From positions 1 through 64,000 of the forward strand of contig NZ_JAXMIH010000001.1 in the NCBI RefSeq assembly GCF_034366625.1: a stretch of 64,000 nt of DNA, read 5' to 3'. A model generated the notes under the pieces. The model saw only the letters and a program-made list of their open reading frames with translations, was not told where the DNA came from and did not search any database. The position numbers were made by a program, and so were the translations under genes. This DNA comes from Prosthecobacter sp. GTDB taxonomy: Bacteria; Verrucomicrobiota; Verrucomicrobiia; Verrucomicrobiales; Verrucomicrobiaceae. This document shows positions 1-7,902 of the stretch, in pieces; position 1 is the stretch's first letter, and the number at the start of each line of letters is the position of its first letter.

Positions 1-2
1 GC

Positions 3-497
3 GAGCGCGGTGTGCGCTTCGTGCAGGTCTATTACCTCGCGCCGAACAACAATCAGCCCTGGGATACGCACGAAGACAACAACAACCGTCACCGCACCCT
101 GTGCGCCGACAGCGATAGAGCGACGACCGCGCTTCTGGTTGATCTCAAGCGCCGCGGCTTGCTCGACGATACGCTGGTCATCTGGGGCGGCGAATTCGGC
201 CGCACGATCTACTCCCAAGGCGGCCTCACCAAGGAAAACTACGGTCGTGACCACCATCCGCGCTGTTTCACCATGTGGATGGCCGGCGGCGGCGCCAAAG
301 GCGGCGCGATCTACGGCGAGACGGACGACTTCAGTTACAACATCGTCAAAGACCCGCTCCACATCAGCGACTTCCACGCCACCGTGCTCCACCAGCTCGG
401 CTTCCACGCCGACCGCTTCAGCTATAAATTCCAAGGCCTCGACGCCAAGCTCATCGGCGTGAACCCTGCGAAGGTGGTGAAGGCGCTGCTGGCGTGA
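3..497 (+). CDS. DUF1501 family protein, C-terminal part (cut by window start)
   Basis: The reading frame is open to the left edge, so only the last 164 residues are visible. They carry the DUF1501 (sulfatase-like alkaline phosphatase fold) signatures GGEFGRT and YGRDHHP, followed by a typical end region. Homologues in Verrucomicrobiota and Planctomycetota are usually about 400-490 residues with a Tat signal, and they sit next to DUF1549/DUF1553 cytochrome-like proteins. The physiological role of the family is not established. A second DUF1501 gene lies at 1517-2773 on the opposite strand with a closely related EFGRT/GRDHWP motif, so the two may be related units. The family call is firm; the function is unknown. 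Confidence 0.85.
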   Translation, partial: ERGVRFVQVYYLAPNNNQPWDTHEDNNNRHRTLCADSDRATTALLVDLKRRGLLDDTLVIWGGEFGRTIYSQGGLTKENYGRDHHPRCFTMWMAGGGAKGGAIYGETDDFSYNIVKDPLHISDFHATVLHQLGFHADRFSYKFQGLDAKLIGVNPAKVVKALLA

Positions 498-503
498 GGC
501 GGA

Positions 504-1517
504 TCACACCTCAAACAGATGCAGCGGCGACGTGTTCGTCTTGTACGCGCCGTCTTTGGTCAGCGATTTGCCGTTGCCATTGCTGTCACGATTGGTCGAG
601 GTGACCACGAAATGCTTTCCATCTGGGTGCAGCGCCAGAGCGTGGCAGTTGGCCATCTTCTTGTTCTCGTGAAAAGCTTCCTTCTCCGCAGGATCAAGCA
701 GGAAGAGCTGCCCGCTGCCCGGTGTGCCTGCGGTCACGGCCATCAGGCAGCCATTCGGATGCTGCACCAAATCATGAACGTAGCCTTCCTTGTTTGTGCC
801 ATGCGTGACAGTCTTCGTGAGTTTGCCCGTGGCCGTGTCGAAGAACAAAATCGTCGGGATGCTCTGCGGCGTGGCTCCGTTCTGCGGCGTTGTTCCAGCA
901 GCGAGCAATGTTTTGCCGCCATCAATGAACAGCAGCACGCGCAGACCACCGAGGTCTTGAAGCCGGTCGAGCTTGTAAAGAACTGAGGCATCGAAGGAGC
1001 GCTGTTTCTTTTTCAAATCGACATCCCAGGTCTCAATCCGCCCGCGCATGTCACCAAAGGTGATGCTGTCCGTCAGCGTCAGCGCATAGACATCTTCGCC
1101 AGCCTGATGCTCGGCCAGTTTTTTGCCCGTCGCCGCATCCCATACCCGCACAAAGCCATCCTTGCCACACGTCGCAATGCGGCTGCCATCAGGTGAAGCT
1201 GCGATCTGCCGCAGCCAGCCATCGTGCGCCGATTCATGCTGCCAGAGTGTCTTTTCGCCCTCGATGCATCGCAACTGGCCCCAAGAGTCCGCCACAAACA
1301 AACGCGGCTGCTTCGGATGAAAGGCCAGCGCCGTGCTGTAGCCATGAAAACCTTCGATGGCAGGCAGCGGTGTCACCGCCTTGCCATCGAAGGCCCAGCG
1401 CCTCACTATCGGCTCATAACCCACCGCCGCGAGCATGCTGCCATCATGGCTGAACCGCGCCGCGCTGATCTGGCGCTCCGATTTGAACTCCGCGATCTGT
1501 TTCGGCTCCAGTTTCAT
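504..1517 (-). CDS. WD40-repeat protein
   Basis: This 337-residue protein is made almost entirely of WD40-like repeats. Blade-like motifs such as ARFSHDGSMLAAVG, IAASPDGSRIATCG with VRVWD, and LALHPDGKHFVV recur along the chain from about residue 18 to residue 300, so it should fold as a beta-propeller. No catalytic motif or clear signal peptide is visible. I chose the ATG at 1517, which overlaps the stop of the upstream DUF1501 gene as TGATG; a GTG one codon earlier is possible. The overlap implies co-translation with the DUF1501/DUF1549 pair, so it is likely the third subunit or accessory protein of that unit. WD40 genes commonly accompany these families in this phylum. Confidence 0.85.
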   Translation of the reverse strand: MKLEPKQIAEFKSERQISAARFSHDGSMLAAVGYEPIVRRWAFDGKAVTPLPAIEGFHGYSTALAFHPKQPRLFVADSWGQLRCIEGEKTLWQHESAHDGWLRQIAASPDGSRIATCGKDGFVRVWDAATGKKLAEHQAGEDVYALTLTDSITFGDMRGRIETWDVDLKKKQRSFDASVLYKLDRLQDLGGLRVLLFIDGGKTLLAAGTTPQNGATPQSIPTILFFDTATGKLTKTVTHGTNKEGYVHDLVQHPNGCLMAVTAGTPGSGQLFLLDPAEKEAFHENKKMANCHALALHPDGKHFVVTSTNRDSNGNGKSLTKDGAYKTNTSPLHLFEV

Positions 1518-2773
1518 CACGCGAGAGCCTCCTTGATCGGCAGCATGTCATCATGCGCGATGGGCAGTGGCTGCCCCGCGTTGTCGAACTCCACCTTGTG
1601 AGAGTCGATGCCCAGCGCCTGATACCAGGTGTGAAACGCCGCGCCGATGTCAAACGGCTGCGATTTCACCTCAGTCCCGCGCTCATTGGTCTCGCCCACC
1701 ACCATGCCATGCTTAACACCGTGGCCTGCCATGGCGATGCTCCAGGCCTCCGGCCAGTGATCGCGGCCCACATGGCCGTTGATGCGCGGTGTGCGGCCGA
1801 ATTCACTCAAGCAGATGACGAGTGTCGTTTTGAGCAGTCCGCTTGACTCCAGGTCTTCCAGCATCGCGCTGAAGGCCTGGTCGAACTTCGGAACCATCGT
1901 GGTTTGAGAATTGAAGTGGTCGCCATGCGTGTCCCAGCCATAGCTGGTGACTTTGACGAACCGCACGCCTGCCTCAAGCATCTGCCGCGCCACGAGCATG
2001 TGCTGGCCGAGATCATGCCGCCCATAGCGGTCGCGATCACGTTCCGGCAGCTTGGAGGTATCAAAAATATCGGCTCGGGCCATCAGCTTCTCCGCCATGT
2101 CAAAAACGGACGCATTCGCCTCCACCACACGCTTCTCACGCTGTTTAGCGAAACGTTGATCAAGCATCTGCCGCAGTTCATTGCGCGCGGCGTCCTGTTC
2201 CGCGCTGATGTCGGGATGGCGCAGCAGATTGTCCGGCGGCTTGCCATCGCCAAAGGCCAGCGAGCCGTATTTCGGCCCCAGAAAGCCCGCGTCTTCCGCA
2301 CGGAAGCCCCCGCTGCCCGGTTTGATCCACACATAGGGCGGCAGCCCGCTCGTGCCCGGTCCCAGCAGCTTCGCAACGCCCGCGCCGAAATGTGGATACG
2401 GCACACCGCGATTTTTTGGATCACCACGCTGGATGCGGTCCACGCCAGACGAATGCGCGTTGTCTTTCGTGGACATGCTGCGCACCACGCAGAGCTTGTG
2501 CATCTGCTTGGCCAGCTTCGGCATGAGTTCACCAAAATGGATGCCGGGCACTGAAGTGGGAATGCTGCGAAACGGCCCGCCAAACTCCGTGTTCGGTTTA
2601 GGATCCCACGTTTCAAGCTGCGACATCCCGCCGTCCAGCCACACGAACAGCACTTGCTTGTCCCGCTGCTTCATCGCTTCTGCGAACAGCGGTGACGCCA
2701 GCAGGCCCAGCCCGCCGCCGAGAAATGCACGGCGGGAGAGTGTGTGATCGCGTGGCGAGCAGAGAGGATTCAT
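1517..2773 (-). CDS. DUF1501 family protein with Tat-like signal
   Basis: This 418-residue protein has an N-terminal twin-arginine motif (SRRAFLGGG) and a hydrophobic stretch ending near LASPLFAEA, so it is probably exported folded by the Tat system (a tatA lies at 27466). Family motifs include FVWLDGGMSQLETWDPKP near residue 43 and EFGRTPRINGHVGRDHWP near residue 325. It lies 4 nt after the DUF1549 gene and overlaps the WD40 gene by TGATG, so the three form one operon. DUF1501 proteins are regularly paired with DUF1549/DUF1553 proteins in Planctomycetota and Verrucomicrobiota, but the biochemical activity is not settled. Confidence 0.88.
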   Translation of the reverse strand: MNPLCSPRDHTLSRRAFLGGGLGLLASPLFAEAMKQRDKQVLFVWLDGGMSQLETWDPKPNTEFGGPFRSIPTSVPGIHFGELMPKLAKQMHKLCVVRSMSTKDNAHSSGVDRIQRGDPKNRGVPYPHFGAGVAKLLGPGTSGLPPYVWIKPGSGGFRAEDAGFLGPKYGSLAFGDGKPPDNLLRHPDISAEQDAARNELRQMLDQRFAKQREKRVVEANASVFDMAEKLMARADIFDTSKLPERDRDRYGRHDLGQHMLVARQMLEAGVRFVKVTSYGWDTHGDHFNSQTTMVPKFDQAFSAMLEDLESSGLLKTTLVICLSEFGRTPRINGHVGRDHWPEAWSIAMAGHGVKHGMVVGETNERGTEVKSQPFDIGAAFHTWYQALGIDSHKVEFDNAGQPLPIAHDDMLPIKEALA

Positions 2774-2777
2774 AACG

Positions 2778-4349
2778 TCAGTGGTTCACAAAAAACTCTG
2801 TCGAGCTGAGCAGGGCCCAGGCGAAATCGCCGAGCGCCTTCGATTTGTCGTCAGCATGAGCGGCAATCCACGACTTGAGTTGTGCTTTTTCTTCAGCGTC
2901 AGGCAGGCGGGTGAGGACGGTAAGATAAAGGTCTTCGACAGGATCGGTTTGTCTGGCCAGACGGTCGATCAGATTGCCCGTACGCGGTTTCAGCGCCCAC
3001 TGAACGTGATCGCTGTTGCGAAGGAACAACGCACTGCGCAGCGATGGGTTCGCGGCAAGTTCCGGTTCCTTCGCGGGATTGGCGAGCGCGGCGGCGAAGG
3101 CTTTTTCGAAGTCGGCGAGGTTGTATTTGAGCGCATCGACCTTCACGTCGGGCTTGGGGTTCTTTTCGAGCCGCTCGCGCTCGACGGTGGCGATGAGGAA
3201 GGCGCGGAGCTGCTGCTCGGCGGTGAGATGACGTTGGTGAGCACCGGAGCGCTGGTAGGTCTGTGTGAGGGCGATTTCGCGAATGAGCCAGCGCAGGTCG
3301 AAATGATGTGCGGCGAGTTCTTTGGCGAGCAGATCGAGCAACTCGGGATGTGCGGGCGGATTCTCGGTGTGATGCAAATCAAGCGGCTCGACGATGCCTT
3401 TGCCGATGAATAGGAACCACACGCGGTTGGCGATGTTTTTGGCAAACAGCGCGTTCTCCGGCGCTGGCACGCGTTGCGCGATCTCACGCAGCGGGCTGAA
3501 CTTCGGCTGGCCGACTTCCTTGGTTTTGCGGTCGGGTTTGACCAGCCATGCGTCGTCGCCAGTGGAGACGGGAATCATGACTTCCTCGCCAAAGGGGATG
3601 CGCGGCGCGGTTTGGGCCTTTTTGTCGGTGAGGACGGAAACGAACTCGTATTTGGCCGCGATGAGGCCCTCGCTGAGCCAGGGGGTCTTGTGTTTGTCGT
3701 CAGCTGGCTGAAGCTTGAGGTTCTGAAAGACGGAGTAGAGGCCGCTGAAGTCGATCTGCTTGTAGTCACTGACGCTTAGATGCCGGTGGCACTGGCAGCA
3801 CTGCAAGTCGATGCCCATGAACATGCGCCCGACATCGCGGGTAAGGCCGGGATAGTCAGTGTCCTGCTGCCCCACCTTCTCCAACCGCCGTGTGATGAAG
3901 TAACCGGCTCCGCGCTGCTTCTCATCGAGGAAATCCGGCGCCAGCATCTCGCGCACCATCGCATCCCAGGGCTTGTTGGTTTTAAAACTCTCCACCAGCC
4001 ACGCTTTCCACGCCTCATTGTCACCCCGGCGCTCCATGAGCATCACATGAAACGCGTCCGCCATCCGCACCGCGAATCGCGGGGCCGAGATGAGCTTGTC
4101 GATCAACTTCGTCCGTTTGTCCGCGGTCTTGTCCGCCAAAAACGCTCGTGCCTCGTCCGCTGTCGGAATCCCTCCATCAAAATCGAACCACACACGCCGC
4201 AGGAACTCCGCATCTTCGGCCTGTGAAGGCGGCTTAGCGAAAAGCACGGCGTCGATCTTTTGAGCGAGCGCCTCCGCCGACAAGGCGCTGCCTGTCAGCA
4301 AAAGAACGCTGAAGGCACCGAAGATGACGAATGTCCAAGTCTGACGCAC
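2778..4349 (-). CDS. DUF1549/DUF1553 domain protein with a CxxCH motif
   Basis: The protein starts best at GTG 4349, which gives a clean Sec signal peptide (MRQTWTFVIFGAFSVLLL, cleavage near SALSA); a TTG at 4385 would add 12 residues. The N-terminal half matches DUF1549 (the RRVWFDFDGGIPT and RFAVRMADAFH regions), with a single possible haem c motif CCQCH near residue 182. The C-terminal half matches DUF1553 (ANRVWFLFIGKGIVEPLD and the LRWLIREIALTQTYQRS region). At about 523 residues it is shorter than many homologues, which often run to 700-1100 residues with an extra cytochrome domain. It heads the DUF1549, DUF1501, WD40 operon. Confidence 0.88.
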   Translation of the reverse strand: MRQTWTFVIFGAFSVLLLTGSALSAEALAQKIDAVLFAKPPSQAEDAEFLRRVWFDFDGGIPTADEARAFLADKTADKRTKLIDKLISAPRFAVRMADAFHVMLMERRGDNEAWKAWLVESFKTNKPWDAMVREMLAPDFLDEKQRGAGYFITRRLEKVGQQDTDYPGLTRDVGRMFMGIDLQCCQCHRHLSVSDYKQIDFSGLYSVFQNLKLQPADDKHKTPWLSEGLIAAKYEFVSVLTDKKAQTAPRIPFGEEVMIPVSTGDDAWLVKPDRKTKEVGQPKFSPLREIAQRVPAPENALFAKNIANRVWFLFIGKGIVEPLDLHHTENPPAHPELLDLLAKELAAHHFDLRWLIREIALTQTYQRSGAHQRHLTAEQQLRAFLIATVERERLEKNPKPDVKVDALKYNLADFEKAFAAALANPAKEPELAANPSLRSALFLRNSDHVQWALKPRTGNLIDRLARQTDPVEDLYLTVLTRLPDAEEKAQLKSWIAAHADDKSKALGDFAWALLSSTEFFVNH

Positions 4350-4402
4350 GAGGCCACTACGCAGGCAAGGGCTGGTCTGTTGCAAGCGGGCCTCAAGTCC
4401 CG

Positions 4403-5122
4403 TTACGCACGGATGCTGCGAAACTTGCCCGGAGCCATCCCTGTGTAGCGGCTGAAGTGACGCGTGAAGGCACTTTGATCACACCAGCCCGTTTCGATGG
4501 CGATGTCGGCCAGCGACATGTCCGTCTCGCGCAGCAATCGCGTGGCCTCATCCAGGCGCAGTTTGTGCAACAATTGCAGCGGGCTCATCTGAAACAACCG
4601 CTGCACCCGCTGCTCAAACTGATACACGCTCAGCCCCGCTCTCTTCGCGATGTCCTCGATTCGCAGACTCTCCGTGTAACGCGTCTGCATCAGTTTCAAA
4701 GCCGTCGCGAGTTCGGCGAAGCCGCTCGCTTTGTCACCCGGCGCGTTCAAATCACGCGAGATGCCCGTCACGCCGGTGATTCTGCCACTCGGATCGCACA
4801 ACGGATGCTTCGTTGTCAGACACCAGCCCGCCTTGCCACCGGGATAGATGTGCAGTTCGAGCTGATGATCGACGCGCTTCCCTGTTTTGAGCACCGTTTC
4901 GTCCTGACGTGCATAACTCGTCGCCAGCGCCGCCGGAAACACCTCCGCTGGTCGTTTCCCAATCAGCCTCGTCTTGTCTCCACCTGCGCAACGATTCGCC
5001 AGCGTCTGATTCACCCGCACATAACGTCCTGACGTGTCCTTGATGAAAAATACCACATCTGGTAGCGCATCGAATAGCGCCTCAGTAACCGCGTGCTCGG
5101 AGAATGGGCCGGAGGAGGACAT
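4403..5122 (-). CDS. AraC-type transcriptional regulator with N-terminal PAS domain
   Basis: I chose the ATG at 5122 (239 residues). An upstream TTG at 5188 would run the gene through the intergenic inverted repeat. Residues about 15-125 form a PAS/PAC domain (LFDALPDVVFFIKDTSGRYV and GVTGISRDLN). Residues about 130-235 hold the two helix-turn-helix motifs of an AraC domain (LRIEDIAKRAGLSVYQFEQRVQRLF and DIAIETGWCDQSAFTRHFSRYTG). It is divergent from the hydroxyproline-type catabolic genes that begin at 5197, which is the usual arrangement for a pathway-specific activator. The ligand of the PAS domain is unknown. Regulation of the divergent genes is inferred from position only. Confidence 0.9.
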   Translation of the reverse strand: MSSSGPFSEHAVTEALFDALPDVVFFIKDTSGRYVRVNQTLANRCAGGDKTRLIGKRPAEVFPAALATSYARQDETVLKTGKRVDHQLELHIYPGGKAGWCLTTKHPLCDPSGRITGVTGISRDLNAPGDKASGFAELATALKLMQTRYTESLRIEDIAKRAGLSVYQFEQRVQRLFQMSPLQLLHKLRLDEATRLLRETDMSLADIAIETGWCDQSAFTRHFSRYTGMAPGKFRSIRA

Positions 5123-5133
5123 GCTTTGGCTGA

Positions 5134-5154
5134 TTTGGCAGGTTCGCTGCCAAA
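5134..5154. promoter_or_regulatory. Inverted repeat in the AraC/deaminase divergent intergenic region
   Basis: A perfect 8-bp inverted repeat, TTTGGCAG, GTTCG spacer, CTGCCAAA, lies in the 74-bp gap between the regulator start (5122) and the DapA-family start (5197). It is 12 bp from one start codon and 43 bp from the other. It could be an operator for the AraC-type regulator or a short leader hairpin. No clear -35/-10 pair could be assigned. Confidence 0.4.
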
Positions 5155-5196
5155 AAGCAATCAAGACCCTTCGCGGAACGTGTTTCAACCTACACC

Positions 5197-6093
5197 ATGT
5201 CTCCTCCCCAATGGACCGGCGTCTTTCCGGCAGTCGTCACTCAGATGCACCAGGATCAATCCCTCGATCTCGCGGCCTGCACGCGGCACTGGGAGGCCGT
5301 CATCGAGTCTGGCGTCGCTGGATTGATCGTCTGCGGATCTTTGGGCGAGAATCAATGCATGTTACCCGAGGAAAAGCGCGCTGTGGTGAAACACGCCATC
5401 GAGGTGGCCGCCGGACGTGTGCCTGTCATCACCGGCGTGGCGGAAATGAGCACCCATGCCGGGACTTCCTACATGCAGGACTGCGAGAAGCTCGGCGTGG
5501 CCGGTTTCATGATCATGCCGCCGATGGTTTACAAGACCGACCCGCGTGAGACGCAACACTGGTTCCGAACACTGGCCAAGGCCACGCCTTTGACCTGGAT
5601 GCTCTACAACAACCCCGTCGGCTACCACACCGATGTCACGCCGGAGATGTTCGTCGAACTGGCCGACATCCCCCATCTCGCCGCCATCAAGGAGAGCAGC
5701 GCGAATACCCGCCGCATCACTGAGCTGCGTAACCTCACCGGCAATCGCTACCAGATCTTCACCGGCGTGGACGATCTCTTCCTCGAATCCGCCATCCTCG
5801 GCATCGACGGCTGGGTCGCTGGCAGTGGCATCGCCTTCCCGAAGGAGAACCAACAGCTCTGGGATCTCGCCCAAGCAGGCCGGTGGGACGAGGCCCGCGC
5901 CCTCTACCGCTGGGCACAGCCGCTCATGAAGCTGGATACCCACATCCACTTCGTGCAATACATCAAGCTTCTCTGCCAGGAGACCGGCCTTGGCAAAGAA
6001 TGGGTCCGCGAGCCGCGTCTGCCCATCGCCGGAGCCGAGCGCGACCAGGTGCTCAAAATCATCCGCGAGGCGCTCATGCAGCGGCCAGCGTGA
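5197..6093 (+). CDS. DapA-family lyase, probable 1-pyrroline-4-hydroxy-2-carboxylate deaminase
   Basis: This 298-residue protein belongs to the N-acetylneuraminate lyase/dihydrodipicolinate synthase fold. The Schiff-base lysine is Lys165 in AAIKESS and the catalytic tyrosine is Tyr137 in LYNNPVGY; the GTTGE loop of true DapA is GSLGEN at residues 48-52. Members of this family with YNNP and a neighbouring proline-racemase-type gene act in trans-4-hydroxyproline breakdown, deaminating 1-pyrroline-4-hydroxy-2-carboxylate to 2-oxoglutarate semialdehyde. The epimerase (7039) and FAD dehydrogenase (11036) of that pathway lie in the same locus. Alternatives are 4-hydroxy-2-oxoglutarate aldolase or another pyruvate-dependent lyase. 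The substrate is inferred from context. Confidence 0.82.
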   Translation: MSPPQWTGVFPAVVTQMHQDQSLDLAACTRHWEAVIESGVAGLIVCGSLGENQCMLPEEKRAVVKHAIEVAAGRVPVITGVAEMSTHAGTSYMQDCEKLGVAGFMIMPPMVYKTDPRETQHWFRTLAKATPLTWMLYNNPVGYHTDVTPEMFVELADIPHLAAIKESSANTRRITELRNLTGNRYQIFTGVDDLFLESAILGIDGWVAGSGIAFPKENQQLWDLAQAGRWDEARALYRWAQPLMKLDTHIHFVQYIKLLCQETGLGKEWVREPRLPIAGAERDQVLKIIREALMQRPA

Positions 6094-6147
6094 CGCACGC
6101 TTTGTGCGGTTGCATCCAGGCGGCTTTACCTTCATCCTCGGGCCGCC

Positions 6148-6957
6148 ATGGTCCGCCCGCGCAAAAAATACACCGTTCACGATCTCCTTAAGCTCAAAGG
6201 CAAACGCTGCCTCACACACATCCATGTGAAGTCGCCAGAGGAGGCCACAGCTGCGGAAGCTGCGGGCATCGACCTCATGAGCTGCAGCTTTGACTCACCG
6301 GAGGCGCAGGCGCGACTGCCGCTGCTCGTCGCCGCCGCGCCCACGGCCTTCCTTTCCGGCTCCACGCCGCATGGCATGGCCACGCAGGAAGAGGCCATCC
6401 GCACCGGTTTCCGCGCCCTCGAAATGGGTGCCAGCTCCGTTTATTGCTCGTGCAGCCCTTTCATCATCGAGGCGATGGCTCGCGAAGGCATCCCCGTCGT
6501 CGGCCACATCGGCATGGTGCCGCGTCATGTCACCTGGACCGGCTACCGCAGCCTCGGCAAGACAGTGGAGGAGGCGAAGGCGCTCTACCGCAAGATGAAG
6601 GAACTCGAAAACGCCGGTGCCTATGCCGCCGAGATCGAAATCGTGCCGCACAACCTCGCGTCGTGGCTTTGCAAGCAGACGAGCATGCTCCTCATGTCCC
6701 TCGGCTCCGGCACGGGCTGTGACACGCAGTTCCTCTTCTCATGCGACATTCTCGGCGACTACGACGAGCGCATCCCGCGCCACGCCAAGTCCTACCGTAA
6801 TTTCGCCGAAGAAAACCGCCGTCTGCAAAACGAGCGCATCGCCGCCTTCAGCGAATACATCGCCGACGTCAAAGAAGGCCGCTTCCCCGAGCGCTGCCAC
6901 CTCACCGAGATGGATGCCGCGCTGCTCGACGAGGTGGTGAAATCCGTGGCCCACTGA
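6148..6957 (+). CDS. Divergent PanB-like (ketopantoate hydroxymethyltransferase family) protein
   Basis: The central and C-terminal parts of this 269-residue protein align clearly with PanB: GHIGMVPRHVTWTGYRSLGKT, the LENAGAYAAEIEIVPHNLA segment (Glu164 aligns with the catalytic Glu181 of E. coli PanB) and the GSGTGCD...DILG block. However, the two magnesium-binding aspartates of PanB and the active-site lysine are not conserved: the MVGDS segment reads MSCSF, LLADLPF reads FLSGSTPH, and MVKIEG reads VYCSCS. It is therefore unlikely to be the pantothenate enzyme. It lies between the DapA-like and epimerase genes, with 54 and about 80 nt gaps, so a role in the same catabolic pathway is likely. 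Its true reaction is unknown. Confidence 0.75.
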   Translation: MVRPRKKYTVHDLLKLKGKRCLTHIHVKSPEEATAAEAAGIDLMSCSFDSPEAQARLPLLVAAAPTAFLSGSTPHGMATQEEAIRTGFRALEMGASSVYCSCSPFIIEAMAREGIPVVGHIGMVPRHVTWTGYRSLGKTVEEAKALYRKMKELENAGAYAAEIEIVPHNLASWLCKQTSMLLMSLGSGTGCDTQFLFSCDILGDYDERIPRHAKSYRNFAEENRRLQNERIAAFSEYIADVKEGRFPERCHLTEMDAALLDEVVKSVAH

Positions 6958-7038
6958 CTAGCCACGATTTGAGCGAAATCACGCCTCCTCTGCCGGAATC
7001 AGCCAAGATGCGACTCGATCGCTGGCCACCGTGTGGCC

Positions 7039-7902
7039 ATGCTGCGCATTCCTATCATCGACTCCCACACCGGCGGCGAGCCCACCCGCGTGGTCTTGAG
7101 CGGTGTGACTGCCGATCGACTCGAAACCTACCGCCGCGCCATCATCTGCGAGCCGCGCGGGCACGAGGTGATCGTCGGCGCGTTGCTCGTGGAGCCCAAA
7201 GACGCGACCTGTGCGGCTGGCGTGATCTTTTTCAACAATGTCGGCCTCCTCGGCATGTGCGGACACGGCATGATCGGCCTCATTGGGACGCTGAAGCATC
7301 TGGGGCGCATTTCCGCTGGCGAGCATCGCGTGGAGACGCCGGTGGGCATCGTGACGGCCACACTGCATGACGATGGTCGCGTGAGCATTCGCAATGTGAC
7401 TGCGTATCGCCAGGCAAAGGCCGTGAAGGCCGGTGGAGTCACCGGAGATGTCGCCTGGGGTGGAAACTGGTTCTTCCTCGTCTCCGATCACGGACTCGAA
7501 CTCACGCTGCAAAACGTCCCGCAGCTCACGCAGGCCAGTCTCGCGATGCGCGAGGTCGTGCGAGCTGCCGGCTATCCCGAAGTCGATCACGTCGAGCTTT
7601 TCGCGCCGCCGCATGAGGCAGCGAATCACAGCCGGAACTTCGTTTTGTGTCCTGGTGGCGAATATGACCGCTCCCCCTGCGGCACCGGCACGAGTGCGAA
7701 ACTCGCCTGTCTTGCAGCGGACGGAAAACTCTCTCCAGGCGAGGTATGGCGGCAGGAAAGCATCCTCGGGTCCGTGTTTGAAGGCAGCTACGAAGCCACG
7801 ATTGATGGGATCATCCCCACCATCACCGGCCAGGCTTACATCACGGCGGAATCGACGCTCATCCTCGACCCAAACGATCCTTTCCAATTCGGCTTCGCAT
7901 GA
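7039..7902 (+). CDS. Proline racemase family, probable 4-hydroxyproline 2-epimerase
   Basis: This 287-residue protein (ATG 7039; a GTG at 7033 would add two residues) has both catalytic cysteines of the racemase/epimerase type: Cys74 in GMCGHG and Cys214 in [10 protein letters not shown]. Having cysteine at both sites argues against trans-3-hydroxyproline dehydratase, which has threonine at one. The [10 protein letters not shown] loop and the N-terminal [12 protein letters not shown] are typical of 4-hydroxyproline 2-epimerases, which convert trans-4-hydroxy-L-proline to cis-4-hydroxy-D-proline in the cytoplasm. Its stop overlaps the start of the S9 peptidase as ATGA. Proline racemase is a less likely alternative. 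Confidence 0.85.
   Translation: MLRIPIIDSHTGGEPTRVVLSGVTADRLETYRRAIICEPRGHEVIVGALLVEPKDATCAAGVIFFNNVGLLGMCGHGMIGLIGTLKHLGRISAGEHRVETPVGIVTATLHDDGRVSIRNVTAYRQAKAVKAGGVTGDVAWGGNWFFLVSDHGLELTLQNVPQLTQASLAMREVVRAAGYPEVDHVELFAPPHEAANHSRNFVLCPGGEYDRSPCGTGTSAKLACLAADGKLSPGEVWRQESILGSVFEGSYEATIDGIIPTITGQAYITAESTLILDPNDPFQFGFA

Noticed and set aside
6148..6957. Annotation as the pantothenate enzyme PanB
   Set aside because: The metal aspartates and the lysine are missing and the gene lies in a different pathway context.
7039..7902. trans-3-hydroxyproline dehydratase
   Set aside because: The dehydratases carry Thr in place of one catalytic Cys, but both Cys74 and Cys214 are present.
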